Below are positions 49,422-58,960 of a DNA stretch of 64,000 nucleotides, piece after piece. The notes beneath the pieces were generated by a model that made no database searches, was not told the DNA's origin, and saw nothing but the letters and a program-made list of their open reading frames with translations. This DNA is from Opitutia bacterium (GTDB lineage Bacteria; Verrucomicrobiota; Verrucomicrobiia; Opitutales; Opitutaceae), in contig JACPPI010000024.1 in the NCBI GenBank assembly GCA_016190985.1, positions 90,281-154,280 on the forward strand, written 5' to 3'. The position numbers and the translations under genes were made by a program. Positions within the stretch are counted from its first letter, which is position 1. Every line of letters starts with the position of its first letter.

Positions 49422-50900
49422 ATGAGTTTTTTCCGCACCAAGTCCCTGGCCTCGCTGCAGGCCGAGGCGCGCGCCGAGCACGGTTACAAGCGCACCCTCG
49501 GCCCCATCTCGCTGATCAGCCTCGGCATCGGCTCGGTTGTCGGCGCGGGCATTTTTGTCCAGGCCGGCCCCGCCGCGGCGCTCTACGGCGGCCCCGCGAT
49601 CGCCCTTTCCTATGTCGTGGCGGGCATCGCCTGTCTTTTTGCCGGCCTCTGCTACGCCGAGCTGGCGGCGATGATCCCGGTCTCCGGCAGCGCCTACACC
49701 TACAGCTACGGCAGTCTCGGCGAAGGCCTCGCCTGGGTCGTCGGCTGGTGCCTCATCCTCGAATACCTCGTCTCGGGCGCCGCCGTCGCCGTCAGCTGGT
49801 CCGGGGCGGCCAACGAGATCCTGCAGGAGTTCGGCATCAGCATCCCGCACGCCCTGATGAGCGCGCCGCTGGATTTCGTGGACAACCGGCTGGTCGCCAC
49901 CGGTTCCTTCATCAACTTCCCCGCCGTCTTCGTTTCGCTCGTGCTGACCTACATTCTCTACCTCGGCATCAAGGAGTCCGCCGGTTTCAACAACGTGATG
50001 GTGCTCGTCAAGGTCGGCATCCTGCTCGCCCTGATCGGCTACGGCTTCTGGTATTTCCTCGGCCACAAGGCGCAGACGATCGCCAACTGGACGCCCTTCA
50101 TTCCGCCCAACACCGGCGCTTTTGGCGAATTCGGCTGGAGCGGCATCTTCCGCGGCGCCGGCGCGATCTTCTTCGCCTACGTGGGCTTCGACTGCGTCTC
50201 CTCCGCCGCGCAGGAAACCAGGAACCCCCAGCGCGACCTGCCCATCGGACTCCTCGGCACGCTGCTCGCGGTTTCGTTTCTCTTCATCTCCGTCTCACTT
50301 GTGCTCACGGGCATCATGCACTACTCCAAGCTGAACGTGGCCGCGCCCTTCATCACCGCCCTCCAGCAGGCGGGGGCCCCGGCCTATTTCCGCTACCTGA
50401 TGGAGGCCGCCACGCTCGCCGGCCTGACCTCCGTCATCCTCGTGTCGCTTCTCGGTCAGCCCCGCATCTTCTTCGCCATGGCCAAGGACGGGCTGCTGCC
50501 CGTCGCCTTCGCCAAGATCCATCCGAAATACGGCACGCCGCACGTCACCACCTGGATCACGGGCATCGCCTGCGCCATCATCTCGGGCCTGTTTCCGCTG
50601 AACGTCCTGGGCGAACTCGTTTCCATCGGCACTCTGCTGGCCTTCTCGCTGGTCTGCGCCGGCGTGCTGGTGCTGCGGAAGACGGCGCCGGATGCGCCGC
50701 GCTCGTTCCGCACCCCGTGGGTGCCGGTCGTGCCTGTTGCCGGCATCCTGACCTGCATCGCGGCCATGTTCGCGTTGCCCGCCATCACCTGGATCAACCT
50801 GGCCGTCTGGATGGGCCTGGGGTTTGCCGTCTATTTCGGCTACGGCCGGAAAAACTCGAAGCTGGCCCGGCCGAACGGCCAGGTGATCCGCGCAAGTTGA
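49422..50900 (+). CDS. APC-superfamily amino acid permease
   Basis: 492 residues with about 12-14 membrane helices. The first helices show ISLGIGSVVGAGIFVQAG, the G-x-G-(A/I)GIF substrate and sodium-type loop of the APC fold. AYTYSYGSLGEGLAWVVGW follows, and the sixth-helix region GAGAIFFAYVGFDCVSSAAQ with ETRNPQRDLP is the mark of the cationic amino acid transporter (CAT/YfnA-like) branch. Substrate unknown; basic amino acids are plausible. The first ~25 residues are cytoplasmic and basic. Stop at 50900 is followed by a repeat block. Confidence 0.93.
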   Translation: MSFFRTKSLASLQAEARAEHGYKRTLGPISLISLGIGSVVGAGIFVQAGPAAALYGGPAIALSYVVAGIACLFAGLCYAELAAMIPVSGSAYTYSYGSLGEGLAWVVGWCLILEYLVSGAAVAVSWSGAANEILQEFGISIPHALMSAPLDFVDNRLVATGSFINFPAVFVSLVLTYILYLGIKESAGFNNVMVLVKVGILLALIGYGFWYFLGHKAQTIANWTPFIPPNTGAFGEFGWSGIFRGAGAIFFAYVGFDCVSSAAQETRNPQRDLPIGLLGTLLAVSFLFISVSLVLTGIMHYSKLNVAAPFITALQQAGAPAYFRYLMEAATLAGLTSVILVSLLGQPRIFFAMAKDGLLPVAFAKIHPKYGTPHVTTWITGIACAIISGLFPLNVLGELVSIGTLLAFSLVCAGVLVLRKTAPDAPRSFRTPWVPVVPVAGILTCIAAMFALPAITWINLAVWMGLGFAVYFGYGRKNSKLARPNGQVIRAS

Positions 50901-50960
50901 TAGTTGAGAGCTGAGGGTTGAGAGCGCGGAAGATCGCCTCCCGGCACTCAGCTCTCCACT
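50897..50960. repeat. Inverted repeat after the permease gene
   Basis: GAGAGCTGAG (50906-50915) and CTCAGCTCTC (50947-50956) are perfect inverted arms. They are embedded in a TTGAGAG/TTGAGGG periodic stretch that overlaps the permease stop codon. Confidence 0.7.
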
Positions 50961-50985
50961 GGTTTTCGCCATGCTCTTTCGTCCC

Positions 50986-51336
50986 GCCAGCCCCAGGGCG
51001 TCATCCCGGAAGCCATGACGTGGACCGGACAAAATCGGGACATCGTCAGCGGAACGGTCGCGCTGCTTTTGCGCGCCGTTTGCGTCGCGCCATCGCCTCG
51101 CCGCGCGGATCGCCACCATCGTCGGACTGGCGCTGCTGGTGAACGTCATGCGCGTGGCGATCATGTCCTCGCCCCTGCCGTTCGCCTGGGGGCCGCAACC
51201 GCCGCCGCTGCTGCTCGCGCTGCACCTGCCCTACGCGCTGATCGGCCCGGTCTGCGTCGGCGGCGCGCTCTTCGGGCACGTCGTGCTGACGCGGAAGCGG
51301 TGGCAGAGATCGTTGAAAGTTGAACGGGAAAATTGA
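50986..51336 (+). pseudogene. Truncated, frameshifted small membrane protein gene
   Basis: One frame reads QGVIPEAMTWTGQNRDIVSG and TVALLL to about 51075. A different frame then continues LAARIATIVGLALLVNVMRV, AIMSSPLPFAWGPQPPPL, ALHLPYALIGPVCVGGALFG and HVVLTR to 51336. Joined, this is the C-terminal half of a multi-pass membrane protein whose family I recall only as an uncharacterised one. The N-terminal half is missing, replaced by repeat DNA. A one- or two-base shift near 51075 breaks the rest. Ends in a repeat (AGTTGAACGGGAAAATTGAA). Confidence 0.5.
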
Positions 51337-51385
51337 AAGCGGTCGATGTTTCGATCTTTCAACCCTCAACTCCCAGCTTGCAACT
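51312..51385. repeat. GTTGAAAG-type inverted repeat before the hemB 3' end
   Basis: GTTGAAAGTTGAAC (51312-51325) faces TTTCAACCCTCAACTCCCAG (from 51357). It belongs to the same periodic type as the 50897 repeat, so the pseudogene is framed by both. Confidence 0.65.
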
Positions 51386-51387
51386 CA

Positions 51388-52407
51388 TCACTTCGCTCCG
51401 CGAAGTGATGCCGCCACATCCTTGGCGAAATACGTCAGGATCATGTCGGCGCCGGCGCGCTTGATGGCCAGCAGCGATTCGTCGCGGCAACGGGCGAGAT
51501 CGAGCCAACCGAGCTTCGCGGCGGCGTGGAGCTGGGCGTATTCGCCGGAAACCTGGTAGGCCGCCACCGGCGTGCGGGTGTTGTTGCGCACTTCGCGGAT
51601 GATGTCGAGGTAGGCGCCGGCCGGCTTGACCATCACGATGTCCGCGCCCTCGGCCACATCGAGCTGGACCTCGCGGATGGCCTCGCGGCGGTTGGCGGGA
51701 TTCATCTGGTAGGTGGCCTTGCTGAGCAGCCGCGTGCCGGCGGCCTTGGCGCTGCCAACCGCGTCGCGGAACGGCCCGTAATAGGCCGAGTTGAACTTGG
51801 CCGAGTAAGCCAGGATGCCCGTGTCGGTGTGGCCGGCGGCATCAAGCGCTTTGCGGATCGCGCCGACGCGCCCGTCCATCATGTCCGACGGCGCCACAAA
51901 ATCCACGCCCGCCCCGGCCTGGAGCACAGCCATCTGGCAAAGGATCGCCACGGTGCGGTCGTTGGCCACGTCGTCGCCGGCCGCGGTCAGAACGCCATCG
52001 TGCCCGTGGCTGGTGTAGGGATCAAGCGCGACATCGGTGATGACCGTCAGCTCCGGCACGGCGGCCTTCACGGCGCGGACGGCGCGGAGAATGAGCGTCT
52101 TCTTGTTCAGGGCCTCGGTGCCGGTGGCGTCCTTGAGCCTGGAGTCGAGTTTGGGAAACAGGGCCACGGCGGGCACGCCGAGCGCATGCAGCTCGCGGCA
52201 TTCCTTGACCAGGTCGGCGATGTTGAAGCGGCTGACGCCCGGCATGGACGCGATCGGCTCGGGCCGGCCCTTGCCGTCCACGACGAACAGCGGGGCGATC
52301 AGGTCTTCCACGCGCACGACGGTCTCGGCCACGAGGGCGCGGCGGCCGGGCTGACGCCGCAGCCGGCGGGGGCGGTGGGTGAGGACGAGCGGGGCGGGCT
52401 TGGGCAT
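51388..52407 (-). CDS. hemB: Porphobilinogen synthase (delta-aminolevulinic acid dehydratase)
   Basis: Condenses two aminolevulinate molecules to porphobilinogen in haem synthesis. 339 residues. The two active-site lysines are Lys204 in AYSAKFNSAYYG and Lys261 in VMVKPAGAYLD. The metal region reads DVALDPYTSHGHDG, with Asp in place of the zinc cysteines, so this is the magnesium-type enzyme. AGADMILTYFAKDVA closes the protein. It would feed the cytochrome c pathway at 24-28 kb. A structured inverted repeat fills the gap to cysS. Confidence 0.96.
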   Translation of the reverse strand: MPKPAPLVLTHRPRRLRRQPGRRALVAETVVRVEDLIAPLFVVDGKGRPEPIASMPGVSRFNIADLVKECRELHALGVPAVALFPKLDSRLKDATGTEALNKKTLILRAVRAVKAAVPELTVITDVALDPYTSHGHDGVLTAAGDDVANDRTVAILCQMAVLQAGAGVDFVAPSDMMDGRVGAIRKALDAAGHTDTGILAYSAKFNSAYYGPFRDAVGSAKAAGTRLLSKATYQMNPANRREAIREVQLDVAEGADIVMVKPAGAYLDIIREVRNNTRTPVAAYQVSGEYAQLHAAAKLGWLDLARCRDESLLAIKRAGADMILTYFAKDVAASLRGAK

Positions 52408-52420
52408 GACTGAGCGGCAT

Positions 52421-52518
52421 TAAACCGCTAATTGACGCTAATTCACGCTAATCTTGAAAATAAATATGGAAAGTCTGTCTCTTATTAGCGCCAATTAGCG
52501 AAGATTAGCGGTTAAAAG
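52421..52518. repeat. Periodic inverted repeat between hemB and cysS
   Basis: Left arm (52421-52455): three CGCTAATT-like units. Right arm (52484-52518): the reverse complement, ATTAGCG units. They enclose an AT-rich loop. Only 6 bp separate the right arm from the cysS start, so the cysS ribosome-binding site lies within or beside it. Confidence 0.85.
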
Positions 52519-52524
52519 CCAGCC

Positions 52525-53975
<1,451 letters not shown>

Positions 53976-53979
<4 letters not shown>

Positions 53980-54025
53980 GAGCGGCTTTAAGCCGCGATT
54001 GATCGCGGGATAAACCCGCTCCTAC
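53976..54025. repeat. GTAGGAGCGG-type palindromic repeat overlapping the cysS stop
   Basis: GTAGGAGCGG ... CCGCTCCTAC arms around an inner AAGCCGCGATTGATCGCGG stretch. The cysS stop codon at 53977-53979 falls in the left arm. Confidence 0.8.
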
Positions 54026-54121
54026 AAAAGGCCCACCCCGGCATTGACACGGTGCCCCGCCCTGTCGCCAAATGTTCCTTCGGCCCTCCATTCGTAAGGG
54101 GGACCAAAACCAACACCCGCC

Positions 54122-56032
54122 ATGTCGATGTCCCCGCTCGAAGAACTCCGCCACTCGTGCTCCCACGTGCTGGCGACCGCCGTCCTCCGTCTCTATCCCG
54201 ACGCCAAACTCGACATCGGCCCGCCGACCGACAGCGGCTTCTATTACGACGTCGACCTCGCCCACAAGCTGACCATGGACGACCTCGGCCGGATCGAGGC
54301 CGAGATGAAGAAGATTGCCGACGAGAACCAGCGCTTCGACCGCAAGGAGGTCTCCCGCGCCGAGGCCGAGGCCATCATCCGCGAGCGCAAGCAGGAGCGC
54401 TACAAGCTCGGGCGCCTCGCCGACATTCCCGAGGGCGAGGCCATCTCCTTCTACCAGAACGGCGAGTTCATGGACCTCTGCGCCGGCACCCACGTCCGCT
54501 ACACCTCGAAGCTGAAGGCCTTCAAGCTCCTCTCCATCGCCGGCGCCTACCACCGCGGCAACGAGACCAACCAGCAGCTCCAGCGCATCTACGGCACCGC
54601 TTTCCCGACGAAGGAGGAACTCGCCAACTACCTGACCCAACTCGAGCAGGCCAAGCTCCGCGACCACCGCAAGCTCGGCAAGGAGCTCAAGCTTTTCCAC
54701 ATCGACGAGGACGTCGGCCAGGGCCTCATCCTCTGGACGCCCAACGGCGCCATTCTCCGCCAGGAGCTGCAGAACTTCATCTCGGGCGAGTTGAAGAAGC
54801 AGGGCTATTCGCAGGTTTTCACGCCGCACATCGGCCGCCTCTCGCTCTACAAGACCTCGGGCCACTTCCCCTACTACAAGGACTCGCAGTTCCCGCCCAT
54901 CGTCGAGCGCGACGCCCTCGACCAGCTCATTTCCTCCGGCTGCTCCTGCGCCGAGATGTCGAACCGCATCGACGCCGTCTCAGTCCACCTCGCCGAGAAG
55001 GTCAACCAGCTGACCGGCGCCGAGACGATCACCAAGGACCGGGTGCTCCCCGACGACCAGCTCATCGACGGCTTCCTGCTGAAGCCGATGAACTGCCCGC
55101 ACCACATCAAGATCTTCGCCTCGCAGCCGCACAGCTACCGCGACCTGCCCGTGCGCTTCGCGGAGTTCGGCACCGTCTACCGCTGGGAGCAGTCCGGCGA
55201 GCTGAACGGCATGACGCGCGTCCGCGGCTTCACGCAGGACGACGCCCACCTCTTCTGCACCGAGGAGCAGGTGCAGGGCGAGATTATGGGCTGCCTTTCG
55301 CTCGTGAAGACCATCCTCACCACGCTCGGCATGGCCGACTACCGGGTGCGCGTCGGCTTGCGCGACCCCGACTCCAACAAATACACCGGCGCGCCCGCGA
55401 TGTGGGACAAGGCCGAGGCCGCCTGCCGCGACGCCGCCAAGACGCTCGGCGTGCCCTTCACCGAGGAGCCCGGCGAGGCCGCCTTCTACGGCCCGAAGAT
55501 CGACTTCATGATCCGCGACGTCATCGGCCGCGAATGGCAGCTCGGCACCGTGCAGGTGGACTACAACCTGCCCGTCCGCTTCGACCTGACCTACATCGGC
55601 GCCGACAACACCGCGCACCGCCCCGTGATGATCCACCGCGCCCCCTTCGGTTCGATGGAGCGTTTCTGCGGCGTGCTCATCGAGCACTTCGGCGGCGACT
55701 TTCCGCTCTGGCTCGCGCCCGAGCAGGTCCGTCTCCTGCCCATCTCCGACAAGGTCATGGACTACGCCAAGACCACGCTCGGCCAGTTCCTCGCCGCCGA
55801 TCTCCGCGTGACGCTCGACACCCACTCCGACAAGCTCGGCGCCAAGATCCGTCGCGCGGAGCTGGACAAGGTGCCCTACGTGCTCGTGCTCGGCCAGAAG
55901 GAGGCCGAGGCCCTCAGCGCCTCGGTCCGCTCCCGCGCCCAGGGCGACGAAGGCGTGCACCCGGTCGCCGACCTGCTCGCGCGCTTCAAGACCGAGGTCG
56001 CCACCCGCGCCCTGCCGGTGAAGAAGGCTTGA
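54122..56032 (+). CDS. thrS: Threonyl-tRNA synthetase lacking the TGS domain
   Basis: Charges tRNA-Thr, class II. 636 residues. The protein begins directly with the editing domain (LRHSCSHVLATAVLRLYPDA; GPPTDSGFYYDVDL), so the usual ~60-residue N-terminal TGS domain is absent. The editing site HSCSH is present, as is AGTHVRYTSKLKAFKLLSIA. The catalytic core has the zinc Cys in KPMNCPHHIKIFAS, RFAEFGTVYRWEQSGEL, TRVRGFTQDDAHLFC and IHRAPFGSMERF. An insert (residues ~260-310, PPIVERDALDQLISSGCSCA) is present between motif 1 and motif 2. The anticodon-binding domain is complete. Confidence 0.96.
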   Translation: MSMSPLEELRHSCSHVLATAVLRLYPDAKLDIGPPTDSGFYYDVDLAHKLTMDDLGRIEAEMKKIADENQRFDRKEVSRAEAEAIIRERKQERYKLGRLADIPEGEAISFYQNGEFMDLCAGTHVRYTSKLKAFKLLSIAGAYHRGNETNQQLQRIYGTAFPTKEELANYLTQLEQAKLRDHRKLGKELKLFHIDEDVGQGLILWTPNGAILRQELQNFISGELKKQGYSQVFTPHIGRLSLYKTSGHFPYYKDSQFPPIVERDALDQLISSGCSCAEMSNRIDAVSVHLAEKVNQLTGAETITKDRVLPDDQLIDGFLLKPMNCPHHIKIFASQPHSYRDLPVRFAEFGTVYRWEQSGELNGMTRVRGFTQDDAHLFCTEEQVQGEIMGCLSLVKTILTTLGMADYRVRVGLRDPDSNKYTGAPAMWDKAEAACRDAAKTLGVPFTEEPGEAAFYGPKIDFMIRDVIGREWQLGTVQVDYNLPVRFDLTYIGADNTAHRPVMIHRAPFGSMERFCGVLIEHFGGDFPLWLAPEQVRLLPISDKVMDYAKTTLGQFLAADLRVTLDTHSDKLGAKIRRAELDKVPYVLVLGQKEAEALSASVRSRAQGDEGVHPVADLLARFKTEVATRALPVKKA

Positions 56033-56104
56033 ACCATCTTCACAGGAGGGAGCAGAGATTGAGCTCTTCTCCTGCCTTTCCTCTGCTGCCTCCTGTTTAA
56101 GAAA

Positions 56105-56584
56105 ATGGATTGGAAACCTGAACTCGACGCCATCGTCGGCGCGCGGACGCACGGCCAGGCCAGGGAAATCCTACCCCGGCTGCAAAAGCTCGACGCCCAG
56201 CATCCCAACGTCGCCGAGATCAACTACCAGCTCGCGTGGACCTGCGATGTGCTCGACCGCGCGGCGGACGCCCTGCCCTATTACGAGAAAGCCATCGCGC
56301 TCGGCCTGCCCCCGAACGAGCTCTCAGGCGCGCTGATCGGGCTCGGCTCGACCCTGCGCGCGCTCGGCCGGCTCGAACGTTCCGCCGAGGTGTTGCGCTC
56401 AGGTCAGGCGCAATTCCCCGACAATCCCGAGTTCGCCGTCTTCCTCTCGCTGACCCTGCACCAACAAGGCAAGCCCGCGGACGCCCTGCGCCTGGCCCTC
56501 GACACGCTCTGCGCGACCACCGACGACCCCGGCCTTACCACCTACCAGCGGGCCATCCGCCACGCGGCAACGAAGCTAACCTAG
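56105..56584 (+). CDS. Tetratricopeptide-repeat protein
   Basis: 159 residues, all helical. TPR-like pairs include NVAEINYQLAWTCDVLDRAA with DALPYYEKAIALGLPPNE, then LIGLGSTLRALGRLERSAEV and LSLTLHQQGKPADALRLALD. Three to four repeats form a peptide-binding scaffold. No signal peptide, so cytosolic. Follows thrS after 72 bp and may be read through from it. Partner unknown. Confidence 0.88.
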   Translation: MDWKPELDAIVGARTHGQAREILPRLQKLDAQHPNVAEINYQLAWTCDVLDRAADALPYYEKAIALGLPPNELSGALIGLGSTLRALGRLERSAEVLRSGQAQFPDNPEFAVFLSLTLHQQGKPADALRLALDTLCATTDDPGLTTYQRAIRHAATKLT

Positions 56585-56612
56585 CGACCCACGCTCAGCG
56601 CGCGGTTAGGCA

Positions 56613-57395
56613 CTATTTTGTAGCTTTACCCAGCGCCTGAAGGAGTGCTGAACGGGTGGCTGCTTGTTGTGCCTCACGACTAATGGTTGCTTTGCCATCA
56701 AAAAGCTGGTGCCCGTAATGACCAAACTGTGAGTGATTGCCGCCCTTGATCTCCAGCCACAGAGTATCCTTCGGGAGCAGCCCCTTGTTGGAAAGCGTTC
56801 GATTCGGTGGCGCAACACCATCGTTCGATGCATAAACTTTAGTCACCGGCAACGGAAGAGAGGACAAATCGTCTCGCTTCGGATGCGTTGTGCCAACCAG
56901 CACCATTGCAGAGAAGGCTTGGGGGTAGGACTGCACCACCCGACACGCCAGCGCACCGCCGAGTGAATGCCCCGATATTACCCAGTGCGATATTTTGGGA
57001 TAGGCCGCGATAACGCTGCGTGCCCGGTCCACGGCAGCATGCTGGTGCGATTCGAGTGGCGCAAAGCGATATGGCAACTTGACGATCAGCACAGCATAGC
57101 CCGCTTCAGCAATTGGGCGGAGAAGCGGAGCATAAGCCTGCGCAGAAACACCAGAACCGCAGATGAAGATCAACGCCGTCCCGCTGTTTGAAACAACCGG
57201 CAGGAATTCCAACCTGGTCGCTTCATCAACAACGGAGACGGTCGAATCACTGCGCAGCAGGGCATCGTCAACACCGCGGGTTCGCATGGAATTGGCGAGC
57301 CATAGCATCGAGATGACAGCCCAGAGCAAAAAACCATAACGAACCCAGCGCCTCGCAGGCCTTGGCCGTTTCTTCGTGATAGCTGCATCTGTCAT
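56613..57395 (-). CDS. Membrane-anchored alpha/beta hydrolase
   Basis: 260 residues. An N-terminal basic stretch and one membrane helix (GFLLWAVISMLWLANSM) suggest an anchor with the enzyme outside. The nucleophile elbow is GHSLGGA with Ser144. The acid is probably Asp192 in YASNDGVAPP and the base His221 in KGGNHSQFGHYG. The oxyanion region is FICGSGVSAQAYAPLLRPIA. It fits the dienelactone-hydrolase/YqiA-like lipase class. Codon use is more AT-rich than the neighbours, so recent acquisition is possible. Substrate unknown. The gap to the cyclase gene (57396-57651) holds only a repeat. Confidence 0.9.
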   Translation of the reverse strand: MTDAAITKKRPRPARRWVRYGFLLWAVISMLWLANSMRTRGVDDALLRSDSTVSVVDEATRLEFLPVVSNSGTALIFICGSGVSAQAYAPLLRPIAEAGYAVLIVKLPYRFAPLESHQHAAVDRARSVIAAYPKISHWVISGHSLGGALACRVVQSYPQAFSAMVLVGTTHPKRDDLSSLPLPVTKVYASNDGVAPPNRTLSNKGLLPKDTLWLEIKGGNHSQFGHYGHQLFDGKATISREAQQAATRSALLQALGKATK

Positions 57396-57573
57396 GGCGT
57401 GATGACTAACATAGAAAAACCAATCGCATTTATCGTATAGGCATGCCGGCGATGATTACGCTCACAAGCCGAAAACCACGCGAAATACCGATTGGGAAAT
57501 CAGCCGCGCGCGGCCACTCGCTCAAAAGCTACCGTTCCCTGCCTACGCCGCGGCGAAGCTGGCCGAACAATGA

Positions 57574-57631
57574 GGAACTCGGGATACCAGGAGGCTTATT
57601 CCAGCATTCCTGGGCTCAACATTCAAATCGG
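57574..57631. repeat. Direct repeat flanking the cyclase gene, copy 1
   Basis: GGAACTC, CAGGAG, TTCCAGC and TTCCTG blocks align with 58904-58960 in the same order, about 70% identical. Confidence 0.65.
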
Positions 57632-57651
57632 GTCCGTCCGCCCTTCTCCGT

Positions 57652-58728
57652 TCACGGGCCGGCACCGTCGGCCGGAGCGGCCGGCGGTTTGACGGCAAAG
57701 GGCGGCGCGGTCCGCTCCTCTTCCGGCATGACCATGGTCAAGGGCGTGGACCCGCCGGGGTCCGGCATTCCCAGGATGGCCTCGGGCGCGTATTTATACA
57801 CGGCGACGGGCTCGGCGATATTCTTGAGGGCGATCTCCTCCATGCTGCTCGGCGGCAGGGGCAGCTTGCCCTTCACGATGAAGTAGACGATCTCGCTGAG
57901 GCAAATCCCGCCGTTGGGCGCCTTGGATTCCAGCCGGGAGGCGATGTTGACCCCGTCCCCGGCGATCCCGCCGTCCGGCAGCAGCGCGACATCGGCGATA
58001 TGTATGCCGAAGCGGTGGCGCAATCCTTCCGGATCGCTGTCCTGGTTGAAGTTTTTCTGCATGCCCAGCGAGAACCGGACCGCCTGGATGGCGCTGGGAA
58101 AGATCATGAGCATGCCGTCCCCCATGGTGTTGATGAGCATGCCGCCCTGGACCTGGCCCTCGGCCTGCATGCGCCGCAGGTCGGCCCGCACCTTCTGGAT
58201 GGTCTTGTTCTCGTCGGCCTGCATGAGGGCCGAATAGCTCACCACATCCGTGAAAACGATGGCCTGCAGCCGGCGGCTGTGCTTCGTCGTCGCCTTCTCA
58301 TGCTCGGCGGAAACCCAGGCCTCGCGCTTGACCAGGTCCTGCTCGCGGGCGGAGAACTGCTCGTTGAGCCGCTTCTCCGTCTGCGTCAGAAAAGCCTCCT
58401 TCTTTTGGAAATCATCCTGGCGTTGTTCCAGCTCCGCCCGCAGGGCCACCAGCTCATCCTGCTCCATCAGCAGGGAGACCTGTTTCTGGTGGAACAATCT
58501 TTGCTTTTTCAACAACAGCTCGCCCTCGACCAGGTCTCGGGATTTGGTCTCGAGGTCGAGGCGTTTGGCCTCCAGCTGCTCCTTTTCCTCCTGCAGCCGG
58601 TTCTCCAGTTCAGCCAGTTCCGCGAAACGCTGCTGCAGCAGCAATTCCCGCTCCTCGACTTGGGAGATCAGCGTCGCCTTGCTGGGCAGGGACAACGGCT
58701 TCTTCTCAGGCGGTTTCGGGAAATGCAT
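57652..58728 (-). CDS. Coiled-coil class III adenylate/guanylate cyclase-like protein
   Basis: 358 residues from the ATG at 58726-58728, with a GGAAGGAG Shine-Dalgarno upstream. Residues ~20-150 are one long coiled coil, so the protein is an obligate dimer. The catalytic domain starts at residue 154. Metal-binding Asp161 (IVFTDVVSYS) and Asp204 (NTMGDGMLMIF) are present. The transition-state pair Asn261 and Arg265 lies in GDGVNIASRLE. Substrate-specifying residues could not be settled, so cAMP or cGMP are both possible. No membrane or sensor domain is seen; the coiled coil may couple to a partner. The gene lies between two related direct repeats. Confidence 0.9.
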   Translation of the reverse strand: MHFPKPPEKKPLSLPSKATLISQVEERELLLQQRFAELAELENRLQEEKEQLEAKRLDLETKSRDLVEGELLLKKQRLFHQKQVSLLMEQDELVALRAELEQRQDDFQKKEAFLTQTEKRLNEQFSAREQDLVKREAWVSAEHEKATTKHSRRLQAIVFTDVVSYSALMQADENKTIQKVRADLRRMQAEGQVQGGMLINTMGDGMLMIFPSAIQAVRFSLGMQKNFNQDSDPEGLRHRFGIHIADVALLPDGGIAGDGVNIASRLESKAPNGGICLSEIVYFIVKGKLPLPPSSMEEIALKNIAEPVAVYKYAPEAILGMPDPGGSTPLTMVMPEEERTAPPFAVKPPAAPADGAGP

Positions 58729-58903
58729 GATGGCAATCTCCTTCCTTGCTAGCACCGACTGGGACCGTTGCAAGCGGGGAGACAGCCGGAGACAGGCCGG
58801 CCGGCTGGCGGTTCCGCCGCCGCGCCCGGCGCCATGACCCCGGCCTCACCGCCAGCCGGCGCGCCCTCCGTCACGCCGTGTCGAAGCTGAGGGACTAAAA
58901 TAC

Positions 58904-58960
58904 GGAACTCAGGAAATCAGGAGATTGTTCCAGCCTTCCTGATTTCCCCATTCAGATTGG
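58904..58960. repeat. Direct repeat flanking the cyclase gene, copy 2
   Basis: Contains GGAAATCAGGA and TCCTGATTTCC as perfect inverted arms (58912-58922, 58937-58947). The aldehyde dehydrogenase stop codon lies in its right end. Confidence 0.7.
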
